A DNA stretch of 64,000 nucleotides. Source: Euglena gracilis (lineage: Eukaryota; Euglenida; Euglenophyceae; Euglenales). Positions 61,262 through 64,000 of this stretch are shown here, piece by piece. The stretch spans positions 25,160,743-25,224,742 of the forward strand of contig CP154956.1 of assembly GCA_039621445.1 (NCBI GenBank). Direction: 5' to 3'. How positions within the stretch are numbered: position 1 is the stretch's first letter; every line of letters starts with the position of its first letter. The notes beneath the pieces were generated by a model, which saw only the letters and a list, made by a program, of their open reading frames with translations, made no database searches and was not told where the DNA came from. Position numbers and translations under genes: made by a program.

Positions 61262-61781
61262 TGGCCCCCCTTTTCACCTTGAGAGGGGCTGTTGTGCAAG
61301 ATGAATTGGGGGGGGGGTTGGACTGACCTTTTCTGCCCCTTCCTGAGGGGATTTGCTTGTAAAACCGGCCCCCATGGCCCCTGTGGTGTTGACCTCCTTG
61401 GCCTTGATTCCATCTCCCCATCCTTTGTCCAATTTGTGTACAGGCGACGTGACACCATTGGGGGAGATTCCCCTTATGTGTGGGCCTTGGACGTCCAACT
61501 GTGAAGCATTTTGGACCCCCATAGCCCATCTGTTGCCCACCAAGGGCTGCAGCTGACTTCTGTCTTCTGGGCCTTCTGGCCACAGTGGTCCAAGGACCGT
61601 GGCCATCACTGGGGGGGTTTGGGCTGGGAAATTTCTGTGGTGGGGGTCGGGAGGGAAGAAAGGCCACAGTTTGCCGCGTGTCGACCGCCAGGGCGTCCGC
61701 GGCGAAAAAAAATTCAATTTCTTCTCCACCGCATTCATTGCCCATCGAAGTCGAGATTGTAATTTGACAATGACTTCTCAA
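61262..61781 (-). pseudogene. Gag-like ORF of element 3, truncated
   Basis: The minus-strand ORF from 61781 has SDGHGPWTTVARRPRRQK and GQGGQHHRGHGGRFYKQIPS, cognate with element 2. It is cut off at the inversion breakpoint near 61260. Confidence 0.72.
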
Positions 61782-62028
61782 TTTATTTTTGTCTGGTTCG
61801 TGTCCTGCTGGATATTGAATTGATAATGACTTCTTTTCTCGGTTCTTCTTCGTTCGTGAACTTCTGTCCTTTCTTCTGGTTGTCGAAGGGCAGGTTAGGA
61901 GTCAGCCAACTCCGGCGAAAAAAGGCGCTAAGCGGGGACTCCTAACCCAGCGCACCAAAGCAATCACAGCAAACCGCCAGCGAGCAAGGCATGGCCTCAC
62001 AAAGGCAATGTGCGGAGCCCGAGGTGTC

Positions 62029-62270
62029 GATTGATTGACCTCTTCCTCTTCTTCAAATTATGAGTAATTTGATGCTCCTGTCTTCTTGGTTTCGACGGGC
62101 AATTTCAGAGTCAGCCAGCCCGGCGGAAAAAGGCCTTGAGGGGGGACCCAAACCCAACGAGCAAGGCATGGCGTCGCAAGCGTAAAGTGCGGAGCCCGTG
62201 GTGCTCCGACTTGACTTGTAGCGCCACGTCCCTGGAAACTTCTCGACGGAGCTGAACCACCACCTTGGTC
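62029..62270 (-). mobile_element. Another DIRS left-end fragment
   Basis: GTCAGCCAGCCCGGCGG, AACCCAACGAGCAAGGCATGG and GTGCGGAGCCCGTGGTG resemble, in the same order, the inverted left end of element 3 (61890-62028). A diverged solo end lies next to it. Confidence 0.6.
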
Positions 62271-62361
62271 TCGGACCCCCCCGACACAGGAAGGGGGAGG
62301 AAGGGACCAAAAGGGCGAAGCACAAGACCTCACCATCTCGCAGTGCGGAGCCCGAATGGTC
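62271..62361 (-). mobile_element. 91-bp miniature DIRS derivative (both ends only)
   Basis: TCGGAC...GGAAGGGGGAGGAAGGGACC...GAAGCACAAG matches the element-1 right end. It runs directly into CCTCACCATCTCGCAGTGCG and GAGCCCGAATGGTC, which matches the element-1 left end. Both termini (TCGG and GGTC) are kept and everything between is missing. Confidence 0.65.
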
Positions 62362-62399
62362 AGGAAAAAGGCACACCAGGCTTGCTTGAAGGGGGGAAA

Positions 62400-64000
62400 G
62401 CAGCAAGAGGCACACAAAAAAATCTCACCATCCCGAAGTGCAGAGGGAGTGCAAGACATCAGTGCATCCCTAAATTGCGCTCGCTCCCCCCTTGAACCTG
62501 GTCCTGCGCATGCCCCCCCCCAAAATGATTCTTTTGGTGTCGTTAGGAAAGGGGGAATGTTGCTTGTTTCGGAATTTCGCAAGTAAACGAGGAAGCACAA
62601 CACCAAAAAAAAGCTCAAAGTGGTTACCAAGGGGGTGGCCAAGAGTTCACACCAATGCATATGAGTCGCCTTGCACTACACCTGCCTCCTTGGATGGGGA
62701 CAGCAGAATCAACATTGCTGGCTATGCTGTGCTAATCATCAGCAAAACTTCAACATATTTGTGAGTGTTTGATGAAAAATTGGGGAGTTTTGAGAGGATT
62801 CCTTCAAGCTATCCCTGAAAAAAATGGCCCCATGATTAGACAAACGTTGAGAATGATAAAAATTGGGTGTTTTGGGGGGGAAGCAAGGTGGCACGTTTCC
62901 AATTCGATTTCTGACACCCAAGAGTGTTGTCATTCAAGTGGTGGCTTCGGCTCCAAGTTTCTTTCTTTCGCCCATTCCTGTTGTCACTCCGAAAAAACCA
63001 GTCAGTCACCCCCCTGTGGGGGGGGGGGGATCGGACACACCTTAAACAATGGTATGGTTGAGCAAAGCGGCTGACTCGGACAGCGCCGAACTCAGAGGTG
63101 GCCAAAGCGAGGAAGAGGTGGCATACACCAGCGGTGAAGAAAAAGTTCCTAAGAACGACCTGAACAAAGCTGCGTTTGGCTGTTGGTTTGCTCTATTTGC
63201 TTTAATTGCGTGCGCAACACCAGGCTGCCCCCCCCTTTGAGCAACTGCAAGATTCAGCACTCATTCAAAGCTTCGCAATGGACACCACAACCGACATCGG
63301 AGGGCATAAAATACAAAATATGAAATATTATTGAAAAATGGAATTAGATTCAGGCTGGGTGTGGGTTTGTACCTCTTCATCACTAAAATCTCATTCATTT
63401 TTGGGCCGCGTCTTGTGCACCAGATTTCTGAATTCTGTAGGATTCTGTATTCAGTTGCTTCAGCACCCCAGGGTTTAGCACAAATTCAAAAAAAAATCAA
63501 CAATTGGCAAAAATGTTGCCTGGCATACCCCCAATCGATGGTGGGACCTCTCCACCCCCTTTTTCTCAATTGGGGAGGGTGCTTCCAATTGGGGGAGTGG
63601 TCCCCCCACCCACCCATCCCCTGGGGGCAGGGGGGGGGGTCTCAGGGGACCCACTTCGAAAAATTGCGCGTGGGATGCGCGTGGGGGGCTCGGCCAAACC
63701 CACCCACCCTACCCCCCCCCCGGGGGTCCAAGACTTAAAAAAAAAACCCTGGGTATTGGTCAACCATGCAAAAAAAAATGCCAAATTTGACAAAAATTCT
63801 GTTGGTAAATTTTCCGAAATCGTCCAAAAATGCCCCATTTTCGGCCAAGTATTCACCATTTTTTTTGGACTGTCCAAAAAATCTTCCCGCTGGCCAGCTA
63901 CCATTCGCAAATGGGGGGTGCAAATTTTGCGGGCCATTTTCTCAATTAGGGGGGGGTCAATTTGGGAGGGGTGATTGATTCAGTTGATTCCAAAACAGAA
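62400..64000. other. Largely unassigned 3' flank
   Basis: A decayed CTCACCATC...GTGCAGAGG terminal-repeat-like scrap near 62425, AT-rich DNA, then G/C-run blocks (63540-63960) that resemble other homopolymer-rich repeats in the window. One small ORF is listed separately. Confidence 0.45.
63049..63240 (+). CDS. Small ORF with C-terminal membrane segment
   Basis: ATG to TGA, 63 codons. The N-terminal half is acidic and polar (SDSAELRGGQSEEEVAYTSG), followed by a single hydrophobic stretch (FGCWFALFALIACA). That layout would fit a tail-anchored small membrane protein or the first exon of a larger one. It ends at a C run, so the true end is uncertain. No family recognised; it could be chance. 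Confidence 0.3.
   Translation: MVWLSKAADSDSAELRGGQSEEEVAYTSGEEKVPKNDLNKAAFGCWFALFALIACATPGCPPL

Larger units (their letters stand above)
57511..62028 (-). mobile_element. DIRS-like element 3, rearranged
   Basis: In minus orientation. The left terminus is GACACC..., read on the plus strand as GAGGTGTC ending at 62028, with ITR to about 61885. Gag (61781 down to about 61262) follows, and at the far side the recombinase (about 58210-57780) and ICR/ITR-like DNA (about 57760-57530). Between them the RT segment (about 59890-61260) lies on the opposite strand, and 58210-59880 is unrelated repeat DNA. An internal inversion plus insertion explains the map. The exact right end was not resolved. Confidence 0.7.

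Overview
The window reads as nuclear DNA of a microbial eukaryote, probably an alga or other protist with a large repeat-rich genome; I cannot name the species. The evidence is spliceosomal genes with GT-AG introns of hundreds of bases to 4 kb, GC-rich exons in AT-rich or homopolymer-rich introns, DIRS-type tyrosine-recombinase retrotransposons, long microsatellites and scattered TTAGGG-like motifs. No operons, rRNA or tRNA genes were recognised. Many very long open frames are artefacts of tandem repeats.

Layout. 1-16 kb: dispersed repeats, a TA-flanked inverted-repeat element (3228-3832) carrying an antisense ORF, a relic of a DIRS element (8.65-9.56 kb), and two partly resolved plus-strand genes (exons at 4915-6344 and 14706-16288), both of unknown function. 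16.4-25.7 kb: a compound satellite in three copies (plus, minus, plus). Each copy has a CATA/CAA microsatellite, an array of ~205-bp units and a GGCCGGGCC-type GC-rich array; copies 2 and 3 form a large palindrome centred near 21.68 kb. 25.9-26.9 kb: a ~970-bp TACA tetranucleotide array.

28.5-47.3 kb: one long gene. I reconstructed 15 exons whose splice phases agree across every junction except one, where an exon is missing. The product is an LMBR1-family multi-pass membrane protein, closest to LMBRD2. Its introns hold fold-back and inverted-repeat elements, microsatellites and, in the 3.95-kb intron 11, an unidentified minus-strand coding-like block.

47.4-62.4 kb: a cluster of DIRS-like elements. 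Element 1 (48046-52691) keeps the full DIRS design: split inverted terminal repeats, an internal complementary region (ICR) that exactly joins the two ends, a gag-like region, an RT/RNase H/Dam-methylase ORF and an overlapping tyrosine recombinase. It sits inside an older minus-strand RT relic, and an uninterrupted copy of that target lies nearby. Element 2 (52722-57247) has the same design with frameshifts near C runs. Element 3 (about 57.5-62.03 kb, minus) has its RT segment inverted. A 91-bp miniature (62271-62361) keeps only the two element ends. 62.4-64 kb: mostly unassigned repeats plus one small membrane-protein-like ORF.

Working together: within an element, the recombinase would integrate a circle made by the element's own RT and RNase H; the ICR is the template feature that circle formation needs. 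The LMBRD2-like gene is an ordinary host gene that has accumulated repeats in its introns.
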